Assembly: GCA_964387945.1 (NCBI GenBank)
Contig: CAYLYX010000011.1
Location: 1 to 64,000 of the forward strand
Direction of reading: 5' to 3'
Source of the DNA: Parvicella sp964387945
GTDB taxonomy: Bacteria; Bacteroidota; Bacteroidia; Flavobacteriales_D; Parvicellaceae
Length of the DNA stretch: 64,000 nt
The position numbers were made by a program, and so were the translations under genes. The notes beneath the pieces were generated by a model that saw nothing but the letters and a program-made list of their open reading frames with translations, had not been told where the DNA came from and did no database searches. This document shows, piece after piece, positions 35,747-44,510 of the stretch. Positions within the stretch are counted from its first letter, which is position 1. Every line of letters begins with the position of its first letter.

Positions 35747-36103
35747 ATGAACACAAAGTTATTCGCAATCATTGTAGCTGGAATAGGGATTATAACACTT
35801 ATGTCTGGTTCTTGTGAGAAGAAAGAAATTGCTTGGGGGTCACAGATCCGCAACTATGTCTTTCAACNNNNNNNNNNTCCCGATCTTACCTATCAGAAGG
35901 ATATTAAACCCATCATTGATGCCAACTGTGTGGATTGTCATGAAGGATATGCCAACTTCACAGGCTTGAACGTATCCATCAGTAATGGAGCCTTTGAACG
36001 AGAAGTCATTACTCGACAGACAATGCCACAGGGCAGCAAACTCAAAATGGAAGAATTGATTTTGATCAAGTGCTGGTTGGACAACGGTGCGAAGGAAAAG
36101 TAA
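35747..36103 (+). CDS. monoheme cytochrome c-like lipoprotein interrupted by an assembly gap
   Basis: An ATG start gives a signal peptide with a lipobox-like MSGSC. Before the gap the frame reads EIAWGSQIRNYVFQ, which is a release factor 2 (prfB) signature and does not belong here. After the gap it reads DIKPIIDANCVDCHEGYAN (CxxCH heme site), RQTMPQGSKL (likely axial Met) and CWLDNGAKEK. It is a paralogue of the gene at 38122. The middle of the gene is missing or misjoined; the frame across the Ns is not meaningful. Confidence 0.6.
   Translation: MNTKLFAIIVAGIGIITLMSGSCEKKEIAWGSQIRNYVFQXXXXPDLTYQKDIKPIIDANCVDCHEGYANFTGLNVSISNGAFEREVITRQTMPQGSKLKMEELILIKCWLDNGAKEK
35818..35867 (+). other. prfB-like fragment at a contig end (probable chimera)
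   Basis: About 50 bases before the Ns translate to KKEIAWGSQIRNYVFQ. The WGSQIR-x-YV core is diagnostic of bacterial peptide chain release factor 2 (E. coli has GWGSQIRSYVL). It has no counterpart in the paralogous cytochrome, so the left contig end is probably a chimeric extension. Confidence 0.8.
35868..35877. other. assembly gap (10 Ns)
   Basis: Ten undetermined bases; likely a placeholder of unknown true size joining two contigs. Confidence 0.98.
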
Positions 36104-36135
36104 AAACTCCTCTCACTGGTTCATTAGTAGATCAA

Positions 36136-36165
36136 TTCATCAAAAAGATGAACTTTGCTTTTTTT
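36136..36165 (+). terminator. possible terminator after the first cytochrome-like gene
   Basis: TTCATC-AAAAA-GATGAA is a 6-bp hairpin followed a few bases later by a run of Ts (36159-36165). The short AT-rich stem makes it a weak candidate. Confidence 0.35.
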
Positions 36166-36212
36166 AATTGGTTACCTTTTAGGTGTTTAGACATTATACT
36201 AAATAAAAACCT

Positions 36213-38069
36213 ATGAAAGTAACACTACTAAACATATTACTGTTTCTGGCAACAAGCGCTATTTCTCAATCTGCAGGCGTGGTAAAACTAGATAACGAAG
36301 ACAATACTGACTATACTTCGCTAACGTTTCTAGAAGATATGGATCCAGTAAAAGTCTACCTCACAGGTGAGAATCACAATTTTCTCCATCAAAATTACAA
36401 AACACAACTGAAGCTGTTTAAGTACCTCCATGAACAAAAGGGAGTAGATCACTATATTTTTGAGTTTGGAGAGGGAGCTATTTATTTGTTTAATGCTTAC
36501 CTGAATGATATAGACGGTGCGGAAGAGCTGGTTGAAAATGTTGTCTACACACAACAATTTCATTTTCTAAATGAACTCAAAAGCTATTACAAAAAGCAAA
36601 AGGAAGCTGGAACTCCGTTTGAAATTCATAGTGCTGATCTCGATCATAACATGGGAATGACCTTCTTTGCTTTAAACCATACGATTGGAGATATTGTTGC
36701 ACACGATTCTATAGACGTAGAGTTTAGCGCTATTAGAAATCTTGCTGATTATTTCAAACAGTATTCAAATGGTTTCATGATGTCTAGTCCGTATAACTAC
36801 TATTCGGCTCAACGAACTTGGGATTACAATGTCTACAATTACAATCCCAAAACTGTGAATATTTCCAATTCAGTAGCGCCATTAGTTGAAACGTACAAAG
36901 CAAAAAGAAGCTTCTACGAATCTTGTCTTGGCGATCGTTTTGAAGCGTTTGACAAAATTATGAGCAGTTTGGTAAAGAGCCAAGTTTTTATGAATTATGC
37001 ACAGGACTATGCTATTCAATCTGCTGGATACAGAGAAAATGCAATCTACCAGAAGGTGATGAACCTCACCGAAACTTATCCAGACGGAAGATTTTATGGA
37101 CAGTTTGGTGTTTGTCATTTGCTTCACGATCAGGGTACAAGCGGTTGTTTTTTCGAAAGTTTCAAGGCGCTTGGTAGTCGCCTGAAAGAAAAGATGGAGG
37201 TGTTAATCATTCCGCAGTTGTACAACCGAGACCAGTATTTTGATACTCATTATTACATAGATTATGCTGCATTTGAAAAGCGAAACGATGTCAATAAAGG
37301 TGAACTTCCAATCTATCTGGTAAAGGTGGATTCTTGTCCGGAAATTGAAGGATTTGACAAGTATGAGTTGATGCTCTTAAATTATGATTCACCAGACATG
37401 GGTTATTTGTATGGTCAATCTGTCGAATCGCCTGAATCACCGAACAAACCTTATAACGATTACTGGGGATATGTTCATTTTGAAGGTTGGTACGGACAAA
37501 GGTTCTTGAACATGGATGGATTAAATTCTGTCACCTATCCTGCCGGCTTAGAGGGGTTCAATTCCACAATAGAAATGTATGGGGGTGCTTTTTGTATTTA
37601 TGAACCGCTATATATGTACGGAAATTTTGGGTTTAATATTTGGAAGTCACAAACGTTACAAAATGACAGTGTTTCACTAGGGTTGCGTGGTTTTGATATT
37701 TTTGCAAAGCAGGGATATCCGATCTTTGACAACGGCTGGTTTCAAATGGCTCCCTATTACGGACTAGGTTATTCTAAGGCAACGGTCACCGAGCGCTGGA
37801 CACAAGTTGATCCGTTAGTAGGACAATCTATCTTCGAAACCAGTCAAGACCTAGAATACCGTCATACAAATCCAGCGTTCACAATAGATTTGGGGTTAGA
37901 TATCAAGTTGCGCTACCGTTTCATTGGAATTGATATCAAAGGAGGAAGACTGTTTGATGTTTCTAATCAACAATGGAAATCAGGTTCGGTAGATAATGGG
38001 GGACTGAAATCTGGACTTGGTGGCTTTTACTTTTTAGCGGGAGCTTCATTGTCTTTTGGTTATTGGTAA
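36213..38069 (+). CDS. secreted protein with EreA/ChaN-like N-terminal domain and C-terminal beta-rich region
   Basis: A 618-aa protein with a signal peptide (LLFLATSAISQS). The N-terminal half carries TGENHNFLHQNY, YIFEFGEGA, FEIHSADLDHNMGM and QFGVCHLLHDQ, a layout like the EreA/ChaN/TraB superfamily (paired Glu and His residues on a common fold). The C-terminal 200 residues alternate strands with Gly/Tyr turns and end with an aromatic (ASLSFGYW), suggesting an outer-membrane barrel or beta sandwich. Flanked by two monoheme cytochrome-like lipoproteins. The function is unknown; a heme- or metal-related role is a guess. Confidence 0.6.
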   Translation: MKVTLLNILLFLATSAISQSAGVVKLDNEDNTDYTSLTFLEDMDPVKVYLTGENHNFLHQNYKTQLKLFKYLHEQKGVDHYIFEFGEGAIYLFNAYLNDIDGAEELVENVVYTQQFHFLNELKSYYKKQKEAGTPFEIHSADLDHNMGMTFFALNHTIGDIVAHDSIDVEFSAIRNLADYFKQYSNGFMMSSPYNYYSAQRTWDYNVYNYNPKTVNISNSVAPLVETYKAKRSFYESCLGDRFEAFDKIMSSLVKSQVFMNYAQDYAIQSAGYRENAIYQKVMNLTETYPDGRFYGQFGVCHLLHDQGTSGCFFESFKALGSRLKEKMEVLIIPQLYNRDQYFDTHYYIDYAAFEKRNDVNKGELPIYLVKVDSCPEIEGFDKYELMLLNYDSPDMGYLYGQSVESPESPNKPYNDYWGYVHFEGWYGQRFLNMDGLNSVTYPAGLEGFNSTIEMYGGAFCIYEPLYMYGNFGFNIWKSQTLQNDSVSLGLRGFDIFAKQGYPIFDNGWFQMAPYYGLGYSKATVTERWTQVDPLVGQSIFETSQDLEYRHTNPAFTIDLGLDIKLRYRFIGIDIKGGRLFDVSNQQWKSGSVDNGGLKSGLGGFYFLAGASLSFGYW

Positions 38070-38087
38070 TTTTTTAGACAAGTCAGG

Positions 38088-38117
38088 CAACAAACTGCTT
38101 TCTCAGTTGTTTTTATA
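38088..38117 (+). terminator. possible terminator before the second cytochrome-like gene
   Basis: ACAAACTG, a short loop and CAGTTGT (one bulge) precede TTTTTAT. It lies 20-50 bases after the EreA/ChaN-like stop. Confidence 0.4.
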
Positions 38118-38121
38118 ATAA

Positions 38122-38430
38122 ATGACCATGAGAAAATTGATCGGAGGAATATGTTTGATGCTTGCCATTACCTCTTGTAGTAAAGAGGAGGTGACTTGTG
38201 ATGGATCTACGCCTACCTATGACGGAGACATCAAAGCGATTATCGATGCTAATTGCGTAGATTGTCATAGTGAGTACGACAATTATAATGGTCTAAAAGC
38301 TTCAGTAGATAACGGATCGTTTGAAAGGGAGGTTATCTCCAAACAAACCATGCCTAGAAATGGAAGTTTAACCGCTTCGCAGTTGTCTAAAATTAAATGT
38401 TGGTTGGAACAAGCAGCTCCAGAAAACTAA
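38122..38430 (+). CDS. monoheme cytochrome c-like lipoprotein
   Basis: A 102-aa protein with a lipoprotein signal (GGICLMLAITSCSKEE), then IKAIIDANCVDCHSEYDNY carrying one CxxCH heme site, QTMPRNGSLT with a likely axial Met, and KCWLEQAAPEN at the end. It is a paralogue of the gene at 35747. Such small cytochromes shuttle electrons at the inner face of the outer membrane or in the periplasm. The start may be ATG 38122 or 38128. Confidence 0.8.
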   Translation: MTMRKLIGGICLMLAITSCSKEEVTCDGSTPTYDGDIKAIIDANCVDCHSEYDNYNGLKASVDNGSFEREVISKQTMPRNGSLTASQLSKIKCWLEQAAPEN

Positions 38431-38435
38431 TTATT

Positions 38436-39455
38436 TTACTGACTTTCTAGCCAGTCCACAAAGTTCTTCATTTGCTCCTCATTATCTTGTAGCCACGCAC
38501 CTGCGTTCTGATTTCCCGCCATGCTAATGTAATAACAGTAAGCTGTCATGTGGTCTGATTGTGCGATATCATAGAATAGCGGTACATAAAATTCCCACCA
38601 AAGCCCTTTGCTTTTGTCTTTTTTTAGCTCGCCAAGCGTGGTGAAAAAGGAGGTAGTGTTTTCAATAAACATTTCGTCCTCAGACTTACCTTCATTCTTG
38701 TCTAGACTCTTAGATGCTTCTAGCATCGAAATCATCAAATCAGCAGCAGAGAATTCGGAGTCAGCACTCTTGGGGTCAAAGTAGATCGTGATTTCATCTG
38801 GCGTATCGCTGTTTCGTTCTACGTTTCCGCCAAACTGCTCCATGAGTAAATCGTAAGCTGCCTTTGCTCTTTCTGAATCGGGTTCTAAAAACAAAAAATA
38901 ATGGAGACACAGCAGACTTTGAGATTTACTACCTTGATCAGCCATTAGGTAGCCAAGCAATAAATGACTGCTAGAATGTCCCGGACGTAGGTTAATGGCA
39001 GCTGTGAGTGCTTCTTCTGCTTTTTTATTCTCTTGCATTTTGTAGTAATCATACGCAAGGTTGTAATAGAGTAGGTGGTGTTCTCCAAATTTCTTGAGCC
39101 CTTTTTTGAAAAGTTTTACGGATGCTTTAGTTTCGCCTAAATAGTCTAGGCATGAACCTTTTGTAATGTAGGTTTCTAGAATATACTTATCGTTTTGTTG
39201 AAGTACTATGTCGCAATGTTTAACCGCTTTCTCGTATTCCTTCAGATACATGTAGGTTAGTCCTATCTCGTAATTCACAAGAGGGGAAGATGGATCAAGC
39301 GCCAGTGCTTCCTTGTATTTCTCTACAGCCAGATCGTAGGCACCGTTTTCATGGTATTGAATACCAATTGAAGCCAGCGAATCGACTTTCTCCTGCTGTG
39401 CAAAAAGGAGTAAGTTCCCCATAAGCAGGGTGAGCGTCCATAAAACTTTAACCAT
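38436..39455 (-). CDS. secreted TPR-repeat protein
   Basis: A 339-aa protein with a signal peptide (MVKVLWTLTLLMGNLLLFAQ) and about five TPRs (YHENGAYDLAVEKYKEALAL, YEIGLTYMYLKEYEKAV and others), then a helical C-terminal region. TPR proteins scaffold partners; no partner is indicated. It is convergent with the cytochrome-like gene by 5 bases. Confidence 0.8.
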   Translation of the reverse strand: MVKVLWTLTLLMGNLLLFAQQEKVDSLASIGIQYHENGAYDLAVEKYKEALALDPSSPLVNYEIGLTYMYLKEYEKAVKHCDIVLQQNDKYILETYITKGSCLDYLGETKASVKLFKKGLKKFGEHHLLYYNLAYDYYKMQENKKAEEALTAAINLRPGHSSSHLLLGYLMADQGSKSQSLLCLHYFLFLEPDSERAKAAYDLLMEQFGGNVERNSDTPDEITIYFDPKSADSEFSAADLMISMLEASKSLDKNEGKSEDEMFIENTTSFFTTLGELKKDKSKGLWWEFYVPLFYDIAQSDHMTAYCYYISMAGNQNAGAWLQDNEEQMKNFVDWLESQ

Positions 39456-39552
39456 AATAAAATGTCAAATACGTCTGATAACCGCAAAAAGCAATCCAAT
39501 TATCAGAAAGGGTAGTAACGAATGCTCTAATTTACGAAAAAAGACTTGAGTT

Positions 39553-40914
39553 TTAACAAATCGCCTTAATCATGTCTTGTCGCGTAATGATATGTCGCTG
39601 ATTATCGCCATAGTTTACAATTACGGCTTGGGTATCATGGCTAAACAGTTTTGAAATGGCATCAATCCCCGCATTTCCTTTTACTTCTGGGAAAGGAGCT
39701 TCCATGACGTGTTTTACGGGCAGCTCTTTTAATTCAGGCTTATTCAATAGGGCAGAGAACAATTTGTTGTCTGTCAAAGATCCAACAAATTTGTTGTTTT
39801 CAACTACTGGAATCTGCGAAATCTTGTACTGATTCATCAAAAGGATGGCTTGAGAAACGGGATCAGTAGATGTAACCGTAACCAAGTGCTTCCCTGCGTG
39901 GTCTTTGATCAAATCTTCGGCACAAACTTTCTCCTCATCTAGGAAACCTCTATCGCGCATCCAATCATCGTTAAACATTTTACCAACATATCGACTTCCG
40001 TGATCGTGGAAAAGAACCACTACGACATCATCTTCTGAAAGTTCGTGAGACAATTGCAAGATTCCTTTAATGGCCGAGCCTGCACTATTTCCGACAAAAA
40101 TGCCTTCCTCTTTTGCTAGTCTTCTTTGATAAACTGCACCGTCTTTATCTGTTACCTTCTCGAACTTGTCGATAACACTAAAATCAACGTTCTTAGGTAG
40201 AATATCTTCACCAATTCCCTCTGTGATGTAAGGGTAAATCTCGTTCTCGTCAAAAATGCCAGTTTCATGATATTTTTTGAAAACCGAGCCGTAGGTATCG
40301 ATTCCCCAGATTTTGATATTTGGGTTCTTCTCCTTTAAGTATTTTCCAACACCAGAGATGGTTCCTCCTGTTCCAACTCCCACTACAAAATGTGTGATTT
40401 TTCCTTCTGTTTGTTCCCAAATTTCTGGTCCTGTTTGCAGGTAATGAGCCTTTGCATTTGAGGGATTGTCGTATTGGTTGACATACCATGAATTAGGAAT
40501 TTCTGTAGCTAATCTTTTGGAAACGGAATAGTATGATCTTGGGTCATCAGGTTCAACGTTAGTAGGACAGACATGCACTTCTGCACCAACGGCTCTTAGA
40601 ATATCCATTTTTTCTTTACTCTGCTTATCACTAAGCACACAAATCAACTTATATCCTTTTTGAATGCAGGCCAAAGCCAACCCCATACCTGTGTTACCAG
40701 AAGTTCCTTCGATCACTGTACCACCTGGTTGCAATCTTCCGTCTGCCTCAGCATCTTCAATCATCTGCAAGGCCATTCTGTCTTTTACAGAATTTCCTGG
40801 GTTAGTTGTTTCTACCTTCGCTAAAACCAGCGCTTTTACATCTTTCGTGATTTTATTGATTTTAACTAACGGTGTATTCCCGATGGTCTCAAGTATGTTG
40901 TTATAATATTTCAT
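39553..40914 (-). CDS. cystathionine beta-synthase / cysteine synthase-type PLP enzyme with CBS pair
   Basis: A 453-aa enzyme of fold-type II PLP family: PLP lysine in NSVKDRMALQM, substrate loop EGTSGNTGMGLA, and VGVGTGGTISGVGKYL for phosphate binding. Two CBS domains follow in the C-terminal 120 residues (KHLVTVTSTDPVSQAILLMNQ and later VKHVMEAPFPEV). This length and order match cystathionine beta-synthase, which condenses serine with homocysteine; O-acetylserine sulfhydrylase activity is the alternative. CBS domains may bind adenosyl ligands. Confidence 0.93.
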   Translation of the reverse strand: MKYYNNILETIGNTPLVKINKITKDVKALVLAKVETTNPGNSVKDRMALQMIEDAEADGRLQPGGTVIEGTSGNTGMGLALACIQKGYKLICVLSDKQSKEKMDILRAVGAEVHVCPTNVEPDDPRSYYSVSKRLATEIPNSWYVNQYDNPSNAKAHYLQTGPEIWEQTEGKITHFVVGVGTGGTISGVGKYLKEKNPNIKIWGIDTYGSVFKKYHETGIFDENEIYPYITEGIGEDILPKNVDFSVIDKFEKVTDKDGAVYQRRLAKEEGIFVGNSAGSAIKGILQLSHELSEDDVVVVLFHDHGSRYVGKMFNDDWMRDRGFLDEEKVCAEDLIKDHAGKHLVTVTSTDPVSQAILLMNQYKISQIPVVENNKFVGSLTDNKLFSALLNKPELKELPVKHVMEAPFPEVKGNAGIDAISKLFSHDTQAVIVNYGDNQRHIITRQDMIKAIC

Positions 40915-40969
40915 GATGTCAGTTTTCTGAGTGCAAAATTACAGGAATGATTGAAACCAAACGCAATTG

Positions 40970-41686
40970 TTAGTAAAGAGAATATGAACGCTCTATTATG
41001 GGTAACTTAACGGTGTCATTGATATTGAGATTTTGATCTACTCGCCAGTCATAACCTTCAACCCAACTTACTCGTATCTGTTTACATGAAATATCTGTGA
41101 GTTCATTAAAACAAATCTCTAGATTCTCAAAATCAGTCGTTTGAATCCAATACATTGTCCCGCCTTCTTCATCAGATTCAATAAATGGAGTTATTCCTGT
41201 TGAGCCAATTTTTTCAATGGAGTGACAGGTATTCAAGTTTGATGTTGCCACACACCAATAATCAGAATAACATTCGCCTTCACCAGAAATACGTTCAAAA
41301 GCTTCTAGAAGAAAAATGGTTGAGTCATTACGTTCAACTCTGCAAACAGGTCTTACACAATACCAATCCAAGTCAGTATGAAATTTTTCGTTTTCCAAAA
41401 TCCAGTCGGATAACTCCGATGAAGGAAGCGAGTTGCACAAAAAGCTGACTAACTCTTCATGAGTTTCTGGTTCTACATGCACGTCATAGTCTCCAACGAA
41501 CTTAAGTTTTTGTCCAATAGTTTGCTTTGGAAACTTATCCAGGATATCAGTAAAATCAATCTTGGCGGGCTCAATTTCTGAGTTACTAACTTCGTTTCCT
41601 TTTTGTGTGGTCTTATTATCTTCTGAAGTCGAACCACAACCCCAGAAAGTGAACACGAGACAAACTATTACGAATGACCTTAACAT
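40970..41686 (-). CDS. predicted lipoprotein of unknown function
   Basis: A 238-aa protein with a lipobox (VCLVFTFWGCGSTSE, Cys about residue 17) and a mature part containing several Cys, for instance DLDWYCVRPVCRVERND. Such cysteines may form disulfides. It overlaps the 3' end of the enoyl-CoA hydratase gene by 7 bases. No family is recognised. Confidence 0.7.
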   Translation of the reverse strand: MLRSFVIVCLVFTFWGCGSTSEDNKTTQKGNEVSNSEIEPAKIDFTDILDKFPKQTIGQKLKFVGDYDVHVEPETHEELVSFLCNSLPSSELSDWILENEKFHTDLDWYCVRPVCRVERNDSTIFLLEAFERISGEGECYSDYWCVATSNLNTCHSIEKIGSTGITPFIESDEEGGTMYWIQTTDFENLEICFNELTDISCKQIRVSWVEGYDWRVDQNLNINDTVKLPIIERSYSLY

Positions 41687-42465
41687 CCTTTGTATTCTGG
41701 TTTTCGTTTTTCAAAAAAGGCTTTAATACCTTCCTTGTGATCATAGGTCTGACCTGCTTCGGCTTGTAATGCTCGCTCCGCAGCCAACTGTTCTTCCATT
41801 GAATTGGTAAAGGTTTGATTCAGTAATCGTTTGGTCAAACCAATGCCTTTGGTCGGTCTTTTCGCCAATATGGATGCGTATTTGGTAGCTTCTTCCAACA
41901 GTTGGTCATCTGCTACTGTCTTGTAGATCATTCCGAGCACCTGAGCTTCTTCGGCTGTTACTTTGTCTGCCATAAACATCATGGCGGCAGCACGTTGCAT
42001 GCCGACCAATCGAGGTAGGGTATACGTACCACCACTATCGGGTACTAGTCCAATGTTGGAGAACGATTGGATGAATTTAGCAGATTGAGCTGCAAAGGTA
42101 ATGTCACAAGCGAACGCAATGTTTGCCCCCGCACCGGCAGCCACACCGTTCACTGCTCCAATGATTGGTTTTTCAATGTCTCTTAGCAAATTGATGATCG
42201 GATTGTAAGTATGATCCACAATCTCCTCGATACGTGGACCTCCTTCTCGTGTTGCCTCTTCTAAGTCCTGACCAGCGCAGAAACCTCTTCCATTAGCGGT
42301 AAAAATGATCGCTCTAACATCGTCTGTTTCTTTGCAATAATTCAACGCATCAATCACGTCATCTGCCATAGCAAAGTTGAAGCTGTTCAATACGTCTACC
42401 CGGTTCAAAGTGATTGTAGCCACACCATCGGCTACTGTAAAAAGAATATTATCGTAAGTCTTCAT
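41680..42465 (-). CDS. enoyl-CoA hydratase/isomerase, PaaG-like
   Basis: A 261-aa crotonase-fold protein with AIIFTANGRGFCAGQDLEEA (first oxyanion loop), GAVNGVAAGAGANIAFACDI, and SNIGLVPDSGGTYTLPRLVG. The N and C termini and the DSGG turn resemble PaaG-type isomerases that act on ring epoxy-CoA intermediates; a generic hydratase is the alternative. No other paa genes are nearby. Confidence 0.87.
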   Translation of the reverse strand: MKTYDNILFTVADGVATITLNRVDVLNSFNFAMADDVIDALNYCKETDDVRAIIFTANGRGFCAGQDLEEATREGGPRIEEIVDHTYNPIINLLRDIEKPIIGAVNGVAAGAGANIAFACDITFAAQSAKFIQSFSNIGLVPDSGGTYTLPRLVGMQRAAAMMFMADKVTAEEAQVLGMIYKTVADDQLLEEATKYASILAKRPTKGIGLTKRLLNQTFTNSMEEQLAAERALQAEAGQTYDHKEGIKAFFEKRKPEYKGC

Positions 42466-42508
42466 CGTTCAATTTTGTTTTGGTTACGAAGTTAAGGTTT
42501 TAGGATAA

Positions 42509-43540
42509 TTACAACAATTCAAACAAATGTGTTTGACTATTAAACTGATAGGATTCCAGAAACTCCAAAGGACCATCGGCTGGATCTTTCATAATGATAA
42601 GGATGTCATCAATGATCCATGTTTCAACATTGAAATCATAATTCTTTTCAAAACTATCTTCTTGAATTTGACCGTCTTGCAAGTACTCAAACGAACAGTC
42701 AATGTAAGCGTGGTATCCAATACTCTCTACTTCATAGTCGGTATCTTCAATTCCGTTGGGTTCTTTTCCTTCTACAAAGTTGGTGTACTCCGTGTTATTG
42801 GTAGTACAACTGATGAATAAAAAGGTGCTGTCGTAGATATGCAAGGATCGATTATCCTCCCACCATTCCTGTCCGAAATCATATCCTGAACCTTCTTCAA
42901 ATAATACATGAAAGTCATTAAAAACATAGCCCTGTGGGTACACACACACTAACTCTTCTGGAGAGTTTTGAAATTCGAAGCCCCAGAGTTCTACCATAAG
43001 CTGTCGTTCTTGTGGCGTTGCTTTTTGCTGAGTCAGCTCAAACGTTAATGTATCTGAAGTATTTATCCATTCTCCTTTTAAAAGGTCATTTCCGTCAGAA
43101 AACGCTCCATTTAGAGAAATTGATTGCTCAGGAGTCGATTGAGATGATAAGTTAATGGAATCTGAACTGTAGAAAGCGCTCTCTAGGTAAACTGCTTTGT
43201 TGTTTGCATGATCATAGAGTAATCCTTTACAACGATCATCATAATAATCATTAGGAATAAGGAAGAGCGAGTGTTTTGAACTGTTGACCTTACCTTGAAA
43301 AACCATCAGGGTACCGTAATCAACAAATTCTTCCTCTGATAGGTCTGGGTAGATGACCTCTGGAAACATATTGTAAGTAGTTACTTCAGTAACGTTGGTG
43401 GTGTCTGATTCTGAAAGTGTATCCTGAGTGATTGCTTCATCTTCGATTGTAGCATCTGAAGTCGGGGCGCTTTCGTTTTCTGTTCCGCAACTGGCTATAA
43501 ATACAGCGATTGCCAACGAGGCCATAGTTATTTTTCTCAT
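42509..43540 (-). CDS. predicted lipoprotein of unknown function
   Basis: A 343-aa protein with a lipoprotein signal (MASLAIAVFIASCGTEN), then a Thr/Asp/Glu-rich linker and a beta-rich mature domain with many Tyr/Phe. No catalytic motif. It is 43 bases from the enoyl-CoA hydratase start on the same strand. Confidence 0.7.
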   Translation of the reverse strand: MRKITMASLAIAVFIASCGTENESAPTSDATIEDEAITQDTLSESDTTNVTEVTTYNMFPEVIYPDLSEEEFVDYGTLMVFQGKVNSSKHSLFLIPNDYYDDRCKGLLYDHANNKAVYLESAFYSSDSINLSSQSTPEQSISLNGAFSDGNDLLKGEWINTSDTLTFELTQQKATPQERQLMVELWGFEFQNSPEELVCVYPQGYVFNDFHVLFEEGSGYDFGQEWWEDNRSLHIYDSTFLFISCTTNNTEYTNFVEGKEPNGIEDTDYEVESIGYHAYIDCSFEYLQDGQIQEDSFEKNYDFNVETWIIDDILIIMKDPADGPLEFLESYQFNSQTHLFELL

Positions 43541-43601
43541 GTTAGTTAATTGAGTGGATTCGAATATAACTATTTCTGGTCGATCATTCGGATTGAAGTT
43601 T

Positions 43602-43609
43602 TATTTTTG
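43602..43609 (+). promoter_or_regulatory. -7 promoter box close to a start codon
   Basis: TATTTTTG fits TAnnTTTG and ends 8 bases before the ATG at 43618, leaving almost no 5' leader. Confidence 0.45.
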
Positions 43610-43617
43610 AAGGCAAG

Positions 43618-44130
43618 ATGGAGTTCAGAAAATCAACGGTTGATGATATAAACGGAATCATGAAGATCATTCGTGATGCGCAGGAATTGTTGGCTGCGCA
43701 GGGAAGCGATCAATGGCAGGACGGGTATCCGGATGTCGCAAGAATTCAACAAGATATCGATCAAAAAGAGAGCTATGTTGTGGTAGATGATAATGGTGAT
43801 ATGATGGCAACAACCATGTTTACCCTTGGAGGTGAATCAACGTATCAAACTATTGAAGGGGAGTGGTTAACCAGCGACCCTGTGCGTTATGGCGTAATTC
43901 ATCGCTTGGCAGTTTCTGCAGATCATCGGCAAAAAGGGCTAGCAAAATTTATTCTCAATCAATGTGAGGAAATCCTAAGGAAGGAAACATTTGATAGCCT
44001 GCGAATCGATACACATCGAAAAAACACGGGTATGCAACACTTGCTTACTCGTTCAGGGTATCAATATTGTGGTGTGATTTACTTGGCGAGTGGGAATGAA
44101 CGTCTGGCTTACGAGAAAGTAATGCGTTAG
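43618..44130 (+). CDS. GNAT family N-acetyltransferase
   Basis: A 170-aa protein. The acetyl-CoA binding segment VIHRLAVSADHRQKGLAKFI with its QKGLA loop and the following LRIDTHRKNTGMQHLLTRSGY region are GNAT hallmarks. The acetyl acceptor is unknown. Its stop shares TTAG with the convergent repeat-protein stop at 44127. Confidence 0.88.
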   Translation: MEFRKSTVDDINGIMKIIRDAQELLAAQGSDQWQDGYPDVARIQQDIDQKESYVVVDDNGDMMATTMFTLGGESTYQTIEGEWLTSDPVRYGVIHRLAVSADHRQKGLAKFILNQCEEILRKETFDSLRIDTHRKNTGMQHLLTRSGYQYCGVIYLASGNERLAYEKVMR

Positions 44131-44474
44131 TCCTTGGGGTGCATGAGGTGTTTCTTCTCCGTATTTTTCCATTTTGCCTTCCAGTCCGCATCAGCATAGT
44201 AGATTTTAAGATTAGCTTTCCAATCTGCATCTACGAAATAGACCTTGATTTTTGCTTTCCAGTCGGCATCGGTAAAGAACCATTTGCCATCATTGTCTCC
44301 AGCTTTCCAGTCGGCATCAACGGTGTAGACAATCAAATCCGCCTTCCAATCGGCATCTACCACGTAAACTTTTACATCGGCCTTCCAGTCAGCGTCTACT
44401 TGATAAACTTTCTGAGCACTTGCGCCTAGCACAAGCGAAAAGAGAAGAAGAAATGAAGCGATATACTTTTTCAT
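44127..44474 (-). CDS. secreted DADWKA repeat protein, candidate 7_1 (septoil) knot-type domain
   Basis: A 115-aa protein with a signal peptide (about 20 residues ending GASAQ). The mature part holds six near-identical repeats VYxVDADWKADxK at residues 27, 40, 53, 69, 82 and 95, period 13 with one 16-residue interval where GDNDGKWFFT is inserted. Alternating hydrophobic and polar residues suggest short strands joined by the DADWK turns. I recall a family of short repeats with this VYxVD-x-x-x-x-AD rhythm predicted by AlphaFold to tie a seven-crossing knot (Pfam DUF6150); this is recognition from memory, not a search. Confidence 0.8.
   Translation of the reverse strand: MKKYIASFLLLFSLVLGASAQKVYQVDADWKADVKVYVVDADWKADLIVYTVDADWKAGDNDGKWFFTDADWKAKIKVYFVDADWKANLKIYYADADWKAKWKNTEKKHLMHPKD
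44175..44396 (-). repeat. six-copy DADWKA coding repeat
   Basis: Six copies of the DADWKA hexapeptide encoded in frame within the gene 44127-44474. Codons vary between copies (GCC or GCT, GAC or GAT, AAA or AAG), so the protein sequence is conserved more than the DNA, which argues for selection on the protein rather than recent slippage. Confidence 0.85.
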
Positions 44475-44510
44475 AAGTTGAATTTTGAACTAAGATAGGT
44501 AAAAGTTGTC

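Noticed and set aside
35747..36103. A fusion of release factor 2 with a cytochrome
   Set aside because: The RF2-like part is limited to about 50 bases at the edge of Ns; a misjoin explains it better than a fusion.
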